64,000 nucleotides of DNA from Daucus carota subsp. sativus. Lineage: Eukaryota > Streptophyta > Magnoliopsida > Apiales > Apiaceae. Both the position numbers and the translations under genes were made by a program. The number at the start of each line of letters is the position of its first letter. Positions within the stretch are counted from its first letter, which is position 1. Positions 47,502 to 58,779 of this stretch are shown piece by piece. The notes beneath the pieces are model-generated. The model did no database searches. It was not told where the DNA came from and saw nothing but the letters and a program-made list of their open reading frames with translations. Location of the stretch: assembly GCF_001625215.2 (NCBI RefSeq), contig NC_030385.2, forward strand, positions 9,045,135-9,109,134, written 5' to 3'.

Positions 47502-49585
47502 TATTATAAATATAATGCTGCAACATGAATTTTGGTAAGCCAATTAAATCGTGTCAAATTATAGTCTTATCCTTTCTTATTTATTTATCTTAATCTATAA
47601 ATAGATAAATACTCCTCCCTTTTTAGTTGGATGATTACTATCACTGCCCTTCTTCAGCCTTCTAATTACGTTTCTTGCCATTAAATTTCAATTTTTCTTT
47701 TTCAAGGCGCACGTGTACTGCCATCCAGCACGTGTTTTTGTTTCCAAATCACTGACGCGTGCTACATTTTGCTTTAATATGCTGAGAAATGGCGGGTTGA
47801 ACTGCTGGGTAATGTACACACTGCTGGATAATGCTTATATTCAAATACAAGTCAATGTTATGTCCTTCTAATCTCCCAAAACACTATGTTTGCATTTTGA
47901 ATTTGAATTTGAAAAAGAAAGAGCCCATTTTGCTCTGCATTCTTTCAAGGCGATACAGTGATTATTTACCCTTGAGCTCCACAAATTCATGGACGATGTA
48001 AGTTTCTAATGTTAGTTTTGATTCTGCTCCACATGTTATCTTCCTGGCATGATTTTTTTTTTTGGAATATGCTCTTATACACAAATTTCCCATGTCTATG
48101 TTAAGTATTTCAGATGGAAGAGGGATGTCCTCTACCGTCTGTTGCTGCTTCTTCAAACAGGACTCGAAAGGGTGAGAGATTTATTTTGAATTTTGCTTGA
48201 ATTTCTGATGTCCATCATCTGTTTGATTTAATTACAAAGTTAGCCCAGAGAGATTCACTAATATGGTCTAAGTTTGATGACTAATTATTGTTGTTCGATT
48301 GTTTCAGGTTTATTTTGTTATGATTTGAAGATCTTTAAGTGTTTGGGAAGAAAGTTTGCATATTTGTTGCTTATGAGTGAGATTGGTTTTTTGTCTCAGT
48401 ATTACTCATAAGATGTTTGATAGATAGTCGGAAAGATGTTTAGGTAATATTTGCAGGCTTGTGATATTTTCTTTCTCTAATTTTTGAATTTGTTTCCATA
48501 CTCTCTAATCCTGCATTTTATTTTGATTTTGTTTCTTGATTAAGTTACTAAAAGTTTATGGTTGGGATATGTTTATTCATTCTTAATCTTGAGTCAAAAT
48601 TGCTATGTAGTCATTATGATATTAGGCTAGCCAACATATAGCAAGATGAATGGGATGGTGCATCAGCCTCAAATTATTCTGTATTATGGTTTAAAGAATC
48701 ATAGTTACCATACTTGAAACTTGCCCTTATCAGATACAGTACTTGCTACCTCTACCGAAAGAAGCTTGAATGGTGTAACAATTTTTCTTTACTTGAGGAA
48801 AGCTTCTGACATGATGAAAGTACTTTTCTGGAGAGACAGAAGGTAGTAAACTCCTACTCTCATCACTGTCAATTAAGTTTGCGTCAGATTTGTAGTGTAT
48901 TCCGGGCAGACCACAATCTATGCTCACAAAGCCTGATAGAATTTAAACAATATAAGACATGTAGTTAAGTATATATAAACATGTGTTTGCTAAGTGTTTG
49001 TAGTACATTTTGGAAAGATTTAAGCCTGGTTCTTGTGCATGACAAGCACGACTCGATAAAATGAATATCTGAGAACAAGTGCAAATAGTAATAAAGCTGC
49101 AGTAATTTGATAACATCTCTTTCTCGCTATATAATCAATTTCTGTAAATAAATGAAGTGTTTCATATCCATAATATGGTAGTTCAACACTTAAGCACACA
49201 TGTATTTTTTCCAATTTTTAAGATTAAAAATATAAAATAGATAAAATTTCCGACCCACAATATGGTTAAGTAGTTGAGTAGTTGATATGAAGACTTTGCT
49301 GGGGGGTAAAATGGTGGCTATCCTTTCACATTAAGCATAAGGTGAAATCTGCAGTACTATTGTTGTCCTAATAAAAGCTCTTAATTTATCTTTTTCTTAT
49401 TACATGTGCGTTTCATTTAGCGGGATGCCCAGTAGATTATTACACATGAATTCCGGCCAAATCACTCATTTTTCACTCATTTATTGTGCCAGCTATAACA
49501 GTTTATCAGCATTCACAGATGTAGTACAACTGGCAACTAAACATTTTCTGATGACAAATTTACATATAATTATTACATTTACCAG
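47502..49585. other. Start of the exon-mosaic region, no assignable gene
   Basis: Contains exon-like pieces with plausible splice sites (for example after cag at about 48114) whose product I cannot identify. TCTATAAATAGATAAATAC at 47594 after an A could be a Helitron 5' end or a TATA box. Confidence 0.35.
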
Positions 49586-50110
49586 GGGAGATGATAATTG
49601 GCCCATCAAAGGTTCTCTTCATAAATGAAACCTCCAATGGCTTAGATAGTTCAAGCACCTTTCAGATTGTTAAATGTCTCCAGCAGTTGACACACATAAC
49701 AGAATCAACCACTCTGATTTCACTTCTTCAGCCAGCACCGGAGACATTTGATTTGTTTGACGACATTATCTTGATGTCTGAGGGACCGACTGTATACCAC
49801 AGGCCTCGTGATAATGTTATACAGTTCTTCGAGAAGTGTGGTTTCTGATGTCCAGCAAGGAAAGGCGTTGCTGACTTCCTGCAAGAAGTGTGTTAGTTAT
49901 TACAATTGAGAAATTCGCTTTCATGCTTAAAATTGGTTGTGTCGCAGTAATTATTCTTTTGCCATAATACTTATACTGCAATGTCAACTTCGACAGTCAC
50001 ATCTCTGCAGGTAATATCTGAGAAGGATCAAGCACCATATTGGCACCCTGATAATCAACCTATTTATGTCAGTGTGAAGGAGTTTGCAAGAAAATTAAGG
50101 AATCCAGTTT
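49586..50110 (+). pseudogene. ABCG/PDR-type ABC transporter exon fragment
   Basis: After a splice acceptor (accag) the frame reads [20 protein letters not shown], then [35 protein letters not shown] and FFEKCGF. It stops where CPARKGVADFLQEV should follow, and a later piece reads VISEKDQAPYWHPDNQP. This is the Walker B/D-loop/H-loop part of the first nucleotide-binding domain of a full-size ABCG transporter. The Walker B Asp (normally LFMDE) is Asn here (LFINE) and the frame has a stop (TGA in CGF*CPA), so it is non-functional. The second half is repeated in the tandem duplication at 50253. Confidence 0.88.
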
Positions 50111-50754
50111 AGGACAGAATTTGCACGAAGATCTCTTTCGGAATACTGAAACGGATGTGATCCAGATTCTTTAGTTAATTGCTGACTGTTTTTTGTATAT
50201 TTTTTCCGTTATGTGTATTTATGGACTCTTTCATTCTTTGTGCTTTGATTGAGTTTGACGACATTATCTTGATGTCTGAGGGACCGACTGTATACCACGG
50301 GCCTCGTGATAATGTTATACAGTTCTTCGAGAAGTGTGGTTTCTGATGTCCAGCAAGGAAAGGCATTGCTGACTTCCTGCAAGAAGCGTGTTAGTTATTA
50401 CAACTGAGAAATTCGCTTTCATGCTTAAAATTGGTTGTGTCGCAGTAATTATTCTTTTGCCATAGTACTTATACTGCAATGTCAACTTCGACAGTCACAT
50501 ATCTGCAGGTAATATCTGAGAAGGATCAAGCACAATATTGGCACCCTGATAATCAACCTATTTATGTCAGTGTGAAGGAGTTTGCAAGAAAATTAAGGAA
50601 TCCAGTTTAGGACAGAATTTGCACGAAGATCTCTTTCGGAATATTGAAACGGATGTGATCCAGATTCTTTAGGTAATTGCTGACTGTTTTTTGTATATTT
50701 TTTCCGTTATCTGTATTAATGGACTCTTTCATTCTTTGTGCTTTGATTGAGTTT
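49755..50754 (+). repeat. About 500-bp tandem duplication within the ABC fragment
   Basis: Copies at about 49755-50252 and 50253-50754 (both beginning gtttgacgacattatcttga) are over 97% identical by eye. Differences include ccacaggcc/ccacgggcc and an atctgc/atatgc change. Both share the same in-frame stop, so the duplication happened after gene death. Confidence 0.88.
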
Positions 50755-51181
50755 CTATTTTGATTTTATACTTTCTAGCGAGCAATGTTGATAATGATTT
50801 TATAAACTATATTAGGATGAAAGTAAGGTCCAGACAATGTTGCCGTTGTCAAATAAGTATGCTCTGCATCCATGGCGTCTCACACTCGGATTATTATAAA
50901 GGAAGAAATGCAAAAATAATGATAGTAGGTATACACAAGTACCTGCTAAGCGTAAAGGGTATGATTAGTATAAAGTCCCTGATTTACGAAAGGGTTATAT
51001 TTTATGTTGTGAGATCTGATTTGATTGTTCTGTAATGTGGAATTGTACTTTTCAGGCTTTTGCAAATGTATTGACAACTGTATTGAAGCTGGTGAGCTGA
51101 TCAGCGCTCCTAAACCTGGTAGTATGATAGTATCAACACTTAAGGGGCTGCGATTGTTGAACTCAATGTGGAGGGGATGGT

Positions 51182-51762
51182 GAGGTCATTAAGTTGGCTG
51201 TCGCAAAAGCATGGAAATGTTTTGGCCGCATTGATGCTTAGGTCAATAATGCTAGAATAAGAGGTAATACTACTTGACAGTAGTAATGGTTATGATAAGT
51301 TAATTATGTCAGTAGTATGTATCATATCTGATCAGAATTTCTAAATAAAGTGTGAATTTGTACATTTATCTCTTCAGATTGTATTTTATAAACTCCTGTT
51401 TTGCCCGTGTGTACACAATGTTTGCACATAAAACTACCAAGAGATATATACTTCTAGAAAAAAATAACTAATAAGTGACTAATTTCTACAAATAAGGAAT
51501 GTTAAACACTTATAATATCGTTTTGTAGTTCTTATTTATGATTGTTATTTAATGTATTGATTATATTTGCATAACTCAGGTGGAACGAAATCTTCATTAT
51601 ATTTAAGTGTAGAAGAATGGAACAACGTGGTGAGAACCAACTTAACAGGATCATGGCTGGTGTCCAAGTATGTTGGATTACACATGGTCGAAGTAGTTCA
51701 AGAAGGCTGCATCATTAACATATCTTCTTCTGCTGGAAATGATACATGCCTTGAGGCTGTAC
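51182..51762 (+). pseudogene. Short-chain dehydrogenase/reductase exon fragments
   Basis: The first piece (51182-51262) reads EVIKLAVAKAWKCFGRIDA, then a stop, then VNNARIRG. This is the SDR NNAG region with Gly changed to Arg. After an intron-like gap, 51579 to about 51745 reads SLYLSVEEWNNVVRTNLTGS, then WLVSKYVGLHM and IINISSSAG, the segment up to the catalytic-Ser strand. The Rossmann start and the YxxxK site are missing. It resembles the 3-oxoacyl-ACP-reductase-like SDRs of plants. It joins in frame to the next fragment. Confidence 0.82.
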
Positions 51763-52473
51763 CTATTCCAAAATTAAGTCATGTCGGAGACTCTTCAGAT
51801 CCTCTCGAATTCATAAGGGAACTACACAAAACGATGGACAGAAAAAAGAAATCATCAGCTGTTTATATGACCGCCAGCTTAATAAAGTGTGTCGGAAAAT
51901 TTAGAGGCCCTGAGGTACATACTATTATATTGCAAAGAAACAAAAAATTACATGCTATGAGAAATCACAAGATATATATGAGTTCAGTGTTAAAATTCTG
52001 TGTGTGTTTGTGTGTGCACGTTCCTGATCAGGTTGCAGCTAAGCTCATTCATAGCACAGTGAAGAATTCAAGTATAGCACTTTCGAATCTAATTGGAGCA
52101 GTGGAATACAAAATCATCCTGTTAAAGGCTTCTACCTCACAGTGGCTGGTGTTCCTGTGGTAACTTGCTAACACTCTTCTCTAATGAGTAATAGTGATAA
52201 TAATTCCTGTAAGAATCTAAGCTTGCCAGGAACTTTCCATCCTAAAAGATAAGAAATCTTTAGAAGAATCTGTATATATATTAAGAAATGATAAATACAC
52301 TAAAACCTAAAACATTGATGGGTTTGCAGAGCACTGGCTTTGCGAGTGTTAGTTATATAGGGAAGCTGAGGGTTGCAATTGCTTCAGAGAAAGGCCACAT
52401 CGATGCAGATAAATTCAAGTCTTACATTCTTGAGGCTTTCTATATCATTTGTAAAATTATTGCTGATGTCTAA
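51746..52473 (+). pseudogene. Wax synthase/diacylglycerol acyltransferase (WSD) C-terminal fragment
   Basis: Pieces read DPLEFIRELHKTMDRKKKSS and LIKCVGKFRGPE. After a GT-AG-like gap come VAAKLIHSTVKNSSIALSNL and IGAVE. Further down, 52328-52473 reads SYIGKLRVAIASEKGHIDAD, then KFKSYILEAFYIICKIIADV and a stop. This matches the C-terminal (DUF1298) part of plant WSD bifunctional acyltransferases. The N-terminal HHxxxDG domain is absent. Frameshifts separate the KGFYLTVAGVP-like stretch (about 52125-52155, read in another frame) from the preceding exon. Confidence 0.72.
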
Positions 52474-52500
52474 ATGTGTTTCAGTGAAATTTATATAGAG

Positions 52501-53817
52501 TTAATTGCAAAACGCAACCCCCCCAGGATATCCGAAAAGGCATTTTAGACCAATACTTTAAATAATTGCACTATGCACCCTGTTGGTTAATTTGGCGCCT
52601 CATTTTGCACCCTTTCCGTTAATTTTGACTGTTAAGGTTAAAAGTCTCAGGGGTAGTTTGGGAAATTTAAAAAAATTAATTTTAACCGGATCCTTATTTA
52701 ATTTTTTTGACCCTCTAAATGATATTTTTTGAAAAATCTTAAAGAACGAAAGTTGTAGAGAACGAAAAGATCCTTTTAAAACAATAAAATTCAAAAATAT
52801 TGAAATCCTTTTATCAGTTTGCATTTTTTTTTAATTACAAAATTTTGCACTCACACGAGTAGCCTGGAGTCGGGATATGCTATTCAAATATGGCCTGAAG
52901 GCTGGGTATGCTTTTCAGAGATGATGTTAAGAATTGTTGCTGCCTTTTTTAATGCAGAATGAATTTGGTCAGAGCAATACACAACTAAGCTGCCAATTTT
53001 TTCATCCCATATTGGCTTAACTTTTGATATCTTGCAACAGCAAGTTTACATATGATGGATTCACAAGTGGTCCCCTCCAACACACCGCCACCTCCACCAG
53101 GAAAAAGGAAAGATTTAGGAAGTCAAAGAATTTGTCCAACCCAATCCACAAGTATGTTGATCATTTACTCTCATAGGCTAATGTCCATCTTCTAAGTCTT
53201 GGTTGATTCTCATCTGAAAAAAACAAACATAAAACATTGGGTTATAAACTGGTTTAATGAATCAATCATGTATGTTGCAGGTTATAAACTGGTTTCTCCT
53301 AATAAAAGGGAATGCTCTGTTAATGTTGACTCTGTTATGCGTAATATTTTGTCTAATGAGAATAGTTCTCTTCAAAGTATTGTCATGCCGACGCATCTTG
53401 ATGGTGGTTTGTGTTCCATCCATCAGACTTTTTTATTTGTTTTATATTCTATTTTTTTTGTAATATCATCTAACAATCATTTGTTAACCAAAAGGAGAGA
53501 CTTTGTTCATTGGTACTGAAAGTGAAAGGTAGACGATGACTTCCTACAAGTTGATGGTAAAATTTTAAATGTTCTTTATATATCTGATAATTATTTGTAA
53601 TTGTTTTGGATGACTTATCTACTTTAATAGATTTTTCTTCCAGATTAAATCGAGCTTTTAGAGGATTTCAATATTAAATAAGAAAAAAACCTAAAACCTG
53701 GTATGCATTCAAGAACCTTACATTTTACGAAAATATGTTCTGCAACAACCTAATTTATTATTCAACTTTGCAGCCCCCAAAGCTATGGCTTTCTTGGTCC
53801 TCCTACCGGCAAATGCC
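52501..53817. other. Mosaic region, unassigned pieces
   Basis: 52501-52640 resembles a transposon end (gcaaaacgcaacccccccagg). A Pro-rich exon-like piece at 53053-53150 ([12 protein letters not shown]) and a piece at 53279-53440 (GYKLVSPNKREC) have plausible acceptors but no family I can name. Confidence 0.35.
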
Positions 53818-54310
53818 TGAAATGCCAGGCAATAATGTGGGTAGAGGAAGAAAGAACAGCAGTTACCAGTCCGAGAACTTTATCAACATGATTGGACATG
53901 TAAGTAACAATCTTTCCAATATTCTACACTCAATAGAATAAAGTAATTAATCATGTAGAATTCCCAACTTGTGGCCTTATGTAAAAAATTTCTCCCAGGT
54001 TTGGGATCTTTGGGGAGAATCGAATGTCTTGGAAATAGTTGATCCGGCGCTTGGGAATACACATGAATATGATACTGAAATCCTTAGATGTATCCATATT
54101 GCGGTACTGTGCGTGCAAGAATCTGCTGCTGCAAGACCAAGCATGTCGGAAGTAGTGTTTATGTCATGCAACGAAATGAGTCTTCAACCTCCAGGCCAGG
54201 CTGCATTCCTGTTGAGAACAGCGAATAGAGGTGTCACAAACACGAGTTCTGGTAGTGTTGGAGGTGTTTCTGTTAATGACTATACAATTAGTACAGTTGA
54301 AGGTCACTAA
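53818..54310 (+). pseudogene. S-domain (G-type lectin) receptor kinase C-terminal fragment
   Basis: A short exon ends GRKNSSYQSENFINMIGH (to 53899). The final exon (about 54000-54310) reads VWDLWGESNVLEIVDPALGN, then CIHIAVLCVQESAAARPSMS and EVVFM, and ends VNDYTISTVEGH plus stop. This is the end of kinase subdomain XI and the C-tail of an S-domain receptor-like kinase; the conserved Arg (ARPSMS) is present. The extracellular domain, membrane segment and catalytic lobe are absent nearby. It is therefore a captured 3' end, although its last exon is intact. Confidence 0.85.
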
Positions 54311-54936
54311 ATGATACATATTTTCTGATTTTGCACTAAGAATATGCCTGCTTTTGTAGTCGGCTGCTGGCAGCTGCTGATCTTACTCCTGAACGGCATG
54401 ATATTTATTCTAAAAATTAGAGCTCTTCTCTTTGCTGCACTTCCACAGGTATCCCATAGCACCCCACAGGCTTGATTTTGATTAATTCAACTGTTATTTT
54501 TTTTTCCTGACATATGCATTTTTTGGTTTCAATGGTAATAATAATAATAATGATAATAAGAAATAAGAAATATATCTGCATTAAAATCATACTGTGTATA
54601 GATTGATAATGTGATTTTAATTGCAGGAACTGCTGGTGTGTGGAGAATTTCAGCACTTAATGAGGCAGGAGGATGGAAGGATAGGACTACTGTCGAGGAT
54701 ATGGATTTGGCTGTCCGCGCAACCCTCAAAGGATGGAAATACGTTTTTGTTTGAAAATATTCAGGTACTTATTTTAGATTGTATTCAAATTTCAACAACA
54801 AAGAAATTGAAAAGAGAGATGCTAATTGCATTGAGTTATTGGTAACTCAGGTAAAAAGTGAGCTTCCGAGTACTTTCAAAGTCTTCCGGTATCAACAACA
54901 TAGATGGTCTTGTGGTCCAGCTAATCTCTTAAAAAA

Positions 54937-55002
54937 ATGGCCGTCTGGTAAGGCAACGGGTTTTGGTCCCGGTATTCGGAGGTTCGAATCCTTTCGTCCC
55001 AG
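54937..55002 (+). tRNA. Plastid-like tRNA-Gln(UUG) remnant, 5' end missing
   Basis: The D-arm region (tggccgtctggtaaggcaac), anticodon loop (gggttttggtcccg, TTG anticodon) and T arm (ggaggttcgaatcctttcgt) match the form of chloroplast trnQ-UUG. The 5' half of the acceptor stem is replaced by an A run, and the 3' half (cgtcccag) remains. Without a pairing acceptor stem it is probably inert. It replaces the expected continuation of the CSLA exon after CGPANL. Confidence 0.72.
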
Positions 55003-55440
55003 GTCGAAATTGCAACAAACAAGGTAACATATTCTATGCAGACATGTTATCATTTATTCTTTTTTGAGTTTGTATATTCTAAAAATAGTTGAAAAATCAA
55101 AAAAGCAGGCAGACATTTAGGTACTCTGTAATTCGAAATTTTGTTGTCTGTTACAGAAAGTGACTTTTTGGAAGAAGCTATATCTGCTCTACAATTTCTT
55201 CTTTGTAAGAAAAGTTGTGGCCCATGTTGTCACTTTTACCCTCTACTGCGTCGCTTTGCCACTGACCTGTCTGGTTTCTGAAGTTGAAGTTCCTAAATGG
55301 GCAGTCATTTACATTCCATGTACTATAACTATCCTCAATGCTGTTGGAATTCCAAGGTCTTCTGCTCTCATGATAAAATTTGATCATATTGATGATGATT
55401 AACGATCCATACCATACTTCAATTGTTTGGATCAGTAAAA

Positions 55441-55540
55441 ATGTTATTCTCATTTTGCTTAATTATGTTGCAGATAATAAATATAGGTATGAGAATAATT
55501 ATGTTATTTTCATTTTGCTTAATTATGTTGCAGATAATAG
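55441..55540 (+). repeat. 60-bp tandem duplication with a repeated splice-acceptor-like end
   Basis: The segment beginning atgttatt and containing cattttgcttaattatgttg recurs 60 bases later. Each copy ends in a ttgcag acceptor-like sequence. Confidence 0.75.
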
Positions 55541-55942
55541 TTTTACTTTGGGTTTTGTTGTAAGGAAGAGTCAATGAGTAGGTTGTCACCGAAAATTTAG
55601 GAGATGCTTTGAAGCCTAAAGCTTCTAATACTGTCCCTCTTCTTAGTAGTGCCCCTGTAAAAAAACCTAGCTCAAAAATATGGGGAAGGTACTTTTGTTC
55701 TTTTTCTGATTTATTGCTTAAACTGAACAAGATCTACAATCCAATAAGTCTATAATATAAGCTTTTTGCAAACAAATTATATATATCAAACTATAACAAC
55801 AGTTTTTTTTGTGTTGCAGAGTTAACGGGCTAGAGTTGACTAGACTGAGATCACAGAGAAACTCATGGCTCAAACACTGTAACTAGACTGCGAACACAGA
55901 GAAACTCAGGGCTCAGACGATCCAGAAATTTGTTTGAGCTCC

Positions 55943-56200
55943 GGAGATGCGAAAGCTATGCCAATTATGGGACTGGGATTAGGAGTTCCTGATCTAACTC
56001 CAGAAGTTATGAATAATACGAAGAAGGTTGTGGTTGGAGCGATTGAGCTTGGATACAGGATATCATATCTGTTTGGACAGCAATGTAAGAGTGCCAAAGT
56101 CCCCGGCCTTACAAAATCAATAATTGTCAGTAATTTAAGTTGCAAGGAGATTGCTGATGTTCTGGCATTTGCCAAGATTCCTTCTGCAATCAATCAAGTA
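55943..56200 (+). pseudogene. Aldo-keto reductase fragments
   Basis: The first piece reads AMPIMGLGLGVPDLTPEVMN, then KKVVVGAIELGYR, the N-terminal strand and helix of the AKR barrel. A few dozen bases later comes GLTKSIIVSNLSCKEIADVL, then AFAKIPSAINQV, the mid-barrel GVSNF region (here IVSNL). The Asp-Tyr-Lys-His catalytic section between them is missing, so two distant exons have been fused. Resembles plant NADPH-dependent AKR4-type reductases. Confidence 0.85.
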
Positions 56201-56610
56201 AGCTTGCTTCCATATCATAGTGTAAATTCCATTAAATTCCACTTACACCTTTGGTGATGTATCTTACTTGAGCTATTGATAAGGCTTGCTAAGATCAATT
56301 GAATCAGAATCCTTGCTATAAATAAATTGAAGTTTTCGGAAAAAGTTATCACCGAAATAAATCCCCAATGCAAACAGTGGTCTGAATTCTTAAAGAGTCT
56401 TAGGAACTCCACTTCATACTGTGCTATCGGATTTAGTAATAGTTCAATTCTTTTCATAACTGAAGTTTGTAGGCTGTTGATGTTGAAACATGTTGCTATT
56501 ATTCTCCTCAAAAGAAGTATACAGCTACTGCCAAGACAAATTTATGACTAATAATTTTTTGTTAGGAAATGATCTACAGCCTAAGAGGCCGTGCAAAATC
56601 AATTGTTTAG

Positions 56611-56862
56611 GACAAGGTTCCTAAGGATCCTAACAAGCCTAAGAGGCCTGCAACTGCTTTTTTCATTTTCATGTACTTGAGTTTTCACCATTGCTATCCA
56701 GCTTTCTGTTTACTGTTCTTTTGATGTGTATGGTTCAAGTCAACTTGTGCTTGCTGCAGGGAGACTTTTCGAGCTGAGTTTAAGGAAAATAATCCTGGAA
56801 ATGCAAATGGAAATGCAAACGAGTCTGTTGATTCAAATCCCAGTGTTGTCATTTTAGGTATT
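56611..56862 (+). pseudogene. HMG-box (HMGB-type) fragment
   Basis: Exon 1 (56611 to about 56672) reads DKVPKDPNKPKRPATAFFIF. A GT-AG intron follows, and exon 2 (from 56761) continues METFRAEFKENNPGN. This is the start of an HMG box of plant HMGB chromatin proteins (NKPKRPxxAFFVFMEEFR). The remaining two helices are not found. A near-duplicate of the cctaagaggcc words at 56580-56650 suggests local rearrangement. Confidence 0.85.
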
Positions 56863-58303
56863 TTTAATTCTTTTTGTGGCTATTTTTTTTATTCTTTAAC
56901 TGCAGGCCTTATCTAATTGAGTTGATAGTCTAATGGATTTTATCAATTTAAATGTGACATGTTTTTGAACATCCATCAGTGATGAAGAACCATAAAGTGA
57001 TAGCCTTTTAAAAGAAAAAAAAAACAGAGAAAGCTTGTGCCTTTGATATTTCCACAATGAAGTTTAGATACTGCAGCAAGAATGTAGTGAAATCCCAGAA
57101 AGCTTTCTTTCTGACAGAAGTCGTGTAAGAAAATTTTAAAACTGAATAAGAGGAATTGCTTACCTCCGTTAATTTCTAAAGTTTTATAATAGACAGAGCT
57201 AGCCCAGATGTCCAATGTGATTAAGGATACTTTGAAATTATTATTGGTGTCTTTGTTTGGTACTTTAAGTAATTGATTTCTTATTTGCAGTTTTTAATGG
57301 GAGGAAAAGCTAGACATCATGCATCAGTTTTTGACAAGTACCGGCTCAAATAAACGGTTAGCTTTTGACAGTTTTAGTTGGTGTTGCATTTTGCTCAGAA
57401 GATACAAAAACTTGCATATGCGTATGCGTCATTGTTTTTCTGCCCATGTTTAGTGGTGCTAAATACCAAACTTGATATAATGCCAGTATCTCTTCTTATA
57501 TATAAAGTTTTGACATGGTGATGGTGTTTGTTCGGTCTACAATTTGGGCTCCCAAGTTCCTGCAGCCTTGCAGGTGGTGATGGTATATAGCTAGCATGGG
57601 ATGATTACACCATTTGGGTTCCTCAGATTAAGATGCTAAATTAAGTCCGTCAAGGCATTGTTCAATTCGTCAAGTTTTAGTTCAGTAGTTATATTCTCTA
57701 ATTTATCAGATCTTTTTGTTATTTACTTCAGGCTGTTGCAACAAAAGGCCAAGAGACCAATGTGGTGATAACTAAAAACAACTGAGGAAGTATATATATA
57801 ATAATATACGGTATATATCATCTTAATGATTTTATAATAATTTTTTGAAAAAATGATTTCTTTAATAGTTATCTACTACATCAGTCTATATTTAACGGAT
57901 ATTTAAATTTTTAACACAATAATCGAGTTATGAAAAAATATTAATCATTTTTATTATATAAATTCTTAAATTAAAGAATTTCAATTTTAAAATTTTTACA
58001 TAATAGAATTTAACATATATAGCGTAAATTTATAAAATATCGATTTTTTTTTAAAAGATGTTGGTTGAGAAGCACGAAAAGTTCAGTTTTAGGCTTTTAG
58101 CCAGGTACATATCGCAAAGAGAAATGCATATTTTGAAAACAAATTGGGCTGGGCTGATTGAAAACAAAATGGACAAATTGAACTTGGCTTTCTAAAATAT
58201 TGGTTGGTGATCTATCTTGCTTTTATATGAAAAACAGTAAAGTTATCGGCCACTCGAATCAGGAAGTGCAGATTAAACTTTTTTTCTTATCAATTGTAAC
58301 ATA
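56863..58303. other. Mosaic region 3' part, unassigned
   Basis: Two short exon-like pieces (57290-57350 and 57732-57785, the latter ending in a stop) could not be assigned. The remainder is AT-rich. Confidence 0.35.
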
Positions 58304-58567
58304 CTCCGTCCCATTTATATGACCTTTATTTCTTTTTGGAACGTCCCAAAAAATGAACTTATAATACTTACTCCACTACCTCTATATTTTATACTCTCTT
58401 TTTATTAAGTAATCACTATTACACCCACTACTTTCGTCCATTATCTCCAATCTATTATTAAATATTGATAGGTCCCACCACTTTACCCATTTTTCAACTA
58501 AATTTAATATTTTTTTCTTAATCTCCGTGAATGTTAAACCAGCTCACTCTTCTTGGGACGGAGGAAG
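58304..58567. mobile_element. Stowaway-like MITE (264 bp)
   Basis: Left end CTCCGTCCCATTTATATGA, right end tcttgggacggaggaag. TA on both sides. Confidence 0.82.
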
Positions 58568-58752
58568 TATACTTCTTGATATCAAAATCACCTTGGAATT
58601 TAATTTATATAATTTTACATAATATTATTAAAAAAACAAACTACACGTAATTTATATAAAATCTACAAAATCTAATTTATCCCTAATACTATTAACAATA
58701 ATTTATATATAATATTAAATTATTCGAGAAATAAAATTTTTTAAAAGTTTAA

Positions 58753-58779
58753 GCTCGCGGCAGCGGGCACAATCCTAGT
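58753..58779 (+). repeat. Helitron-type 3' terminus
   Basis: The hairpin gctcgc/gcgggc (one wobble pair) is followed after a short spacer by CTAGT (58775-58779) and T. The stem differs from the one at 10520 and 47472, so this is a different family. It is the natural right edge of the exon mosaic. The left edge is not proven; 47594 is a candidate. Confidence 0.6.

Larger units (their letters stand above)
54627..55690 (+). pseudogene. Cellulose synthase-like A (mannan synthase) fragment
   Basis: Exon a (54627 to about 54764) reads [20 protein letters not shown], then [19 protein letters not shown], containing the ED motif (VEDMD). Exon b (54851-54930) reads [12 protein letters not shown], then [14 protein letters not shown] with the QxxRW motif. 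Exon c (55157 to about 55358) covers two membrane helices (YNFFFVRKVVAHVVTF and following). A last piece (about 55568-55690) reads WVVTE-like VTENLGDALKPKA after a stop. These are the catalytic and transmembrane parts of a CSLA glucomannan 4-beta-mannosyltransferase. The N-terminal DxD part is missing, exon a loses homology before its donor, and a tRNA-like insert disrupts exon b. Confidence 0.87.

Noticed and set aside
57290-57350. Exon-like piece MGGKARHHASVFDKY
   Set aside because: An acceptor precedes it, but I could not tie it to any family with confidence.
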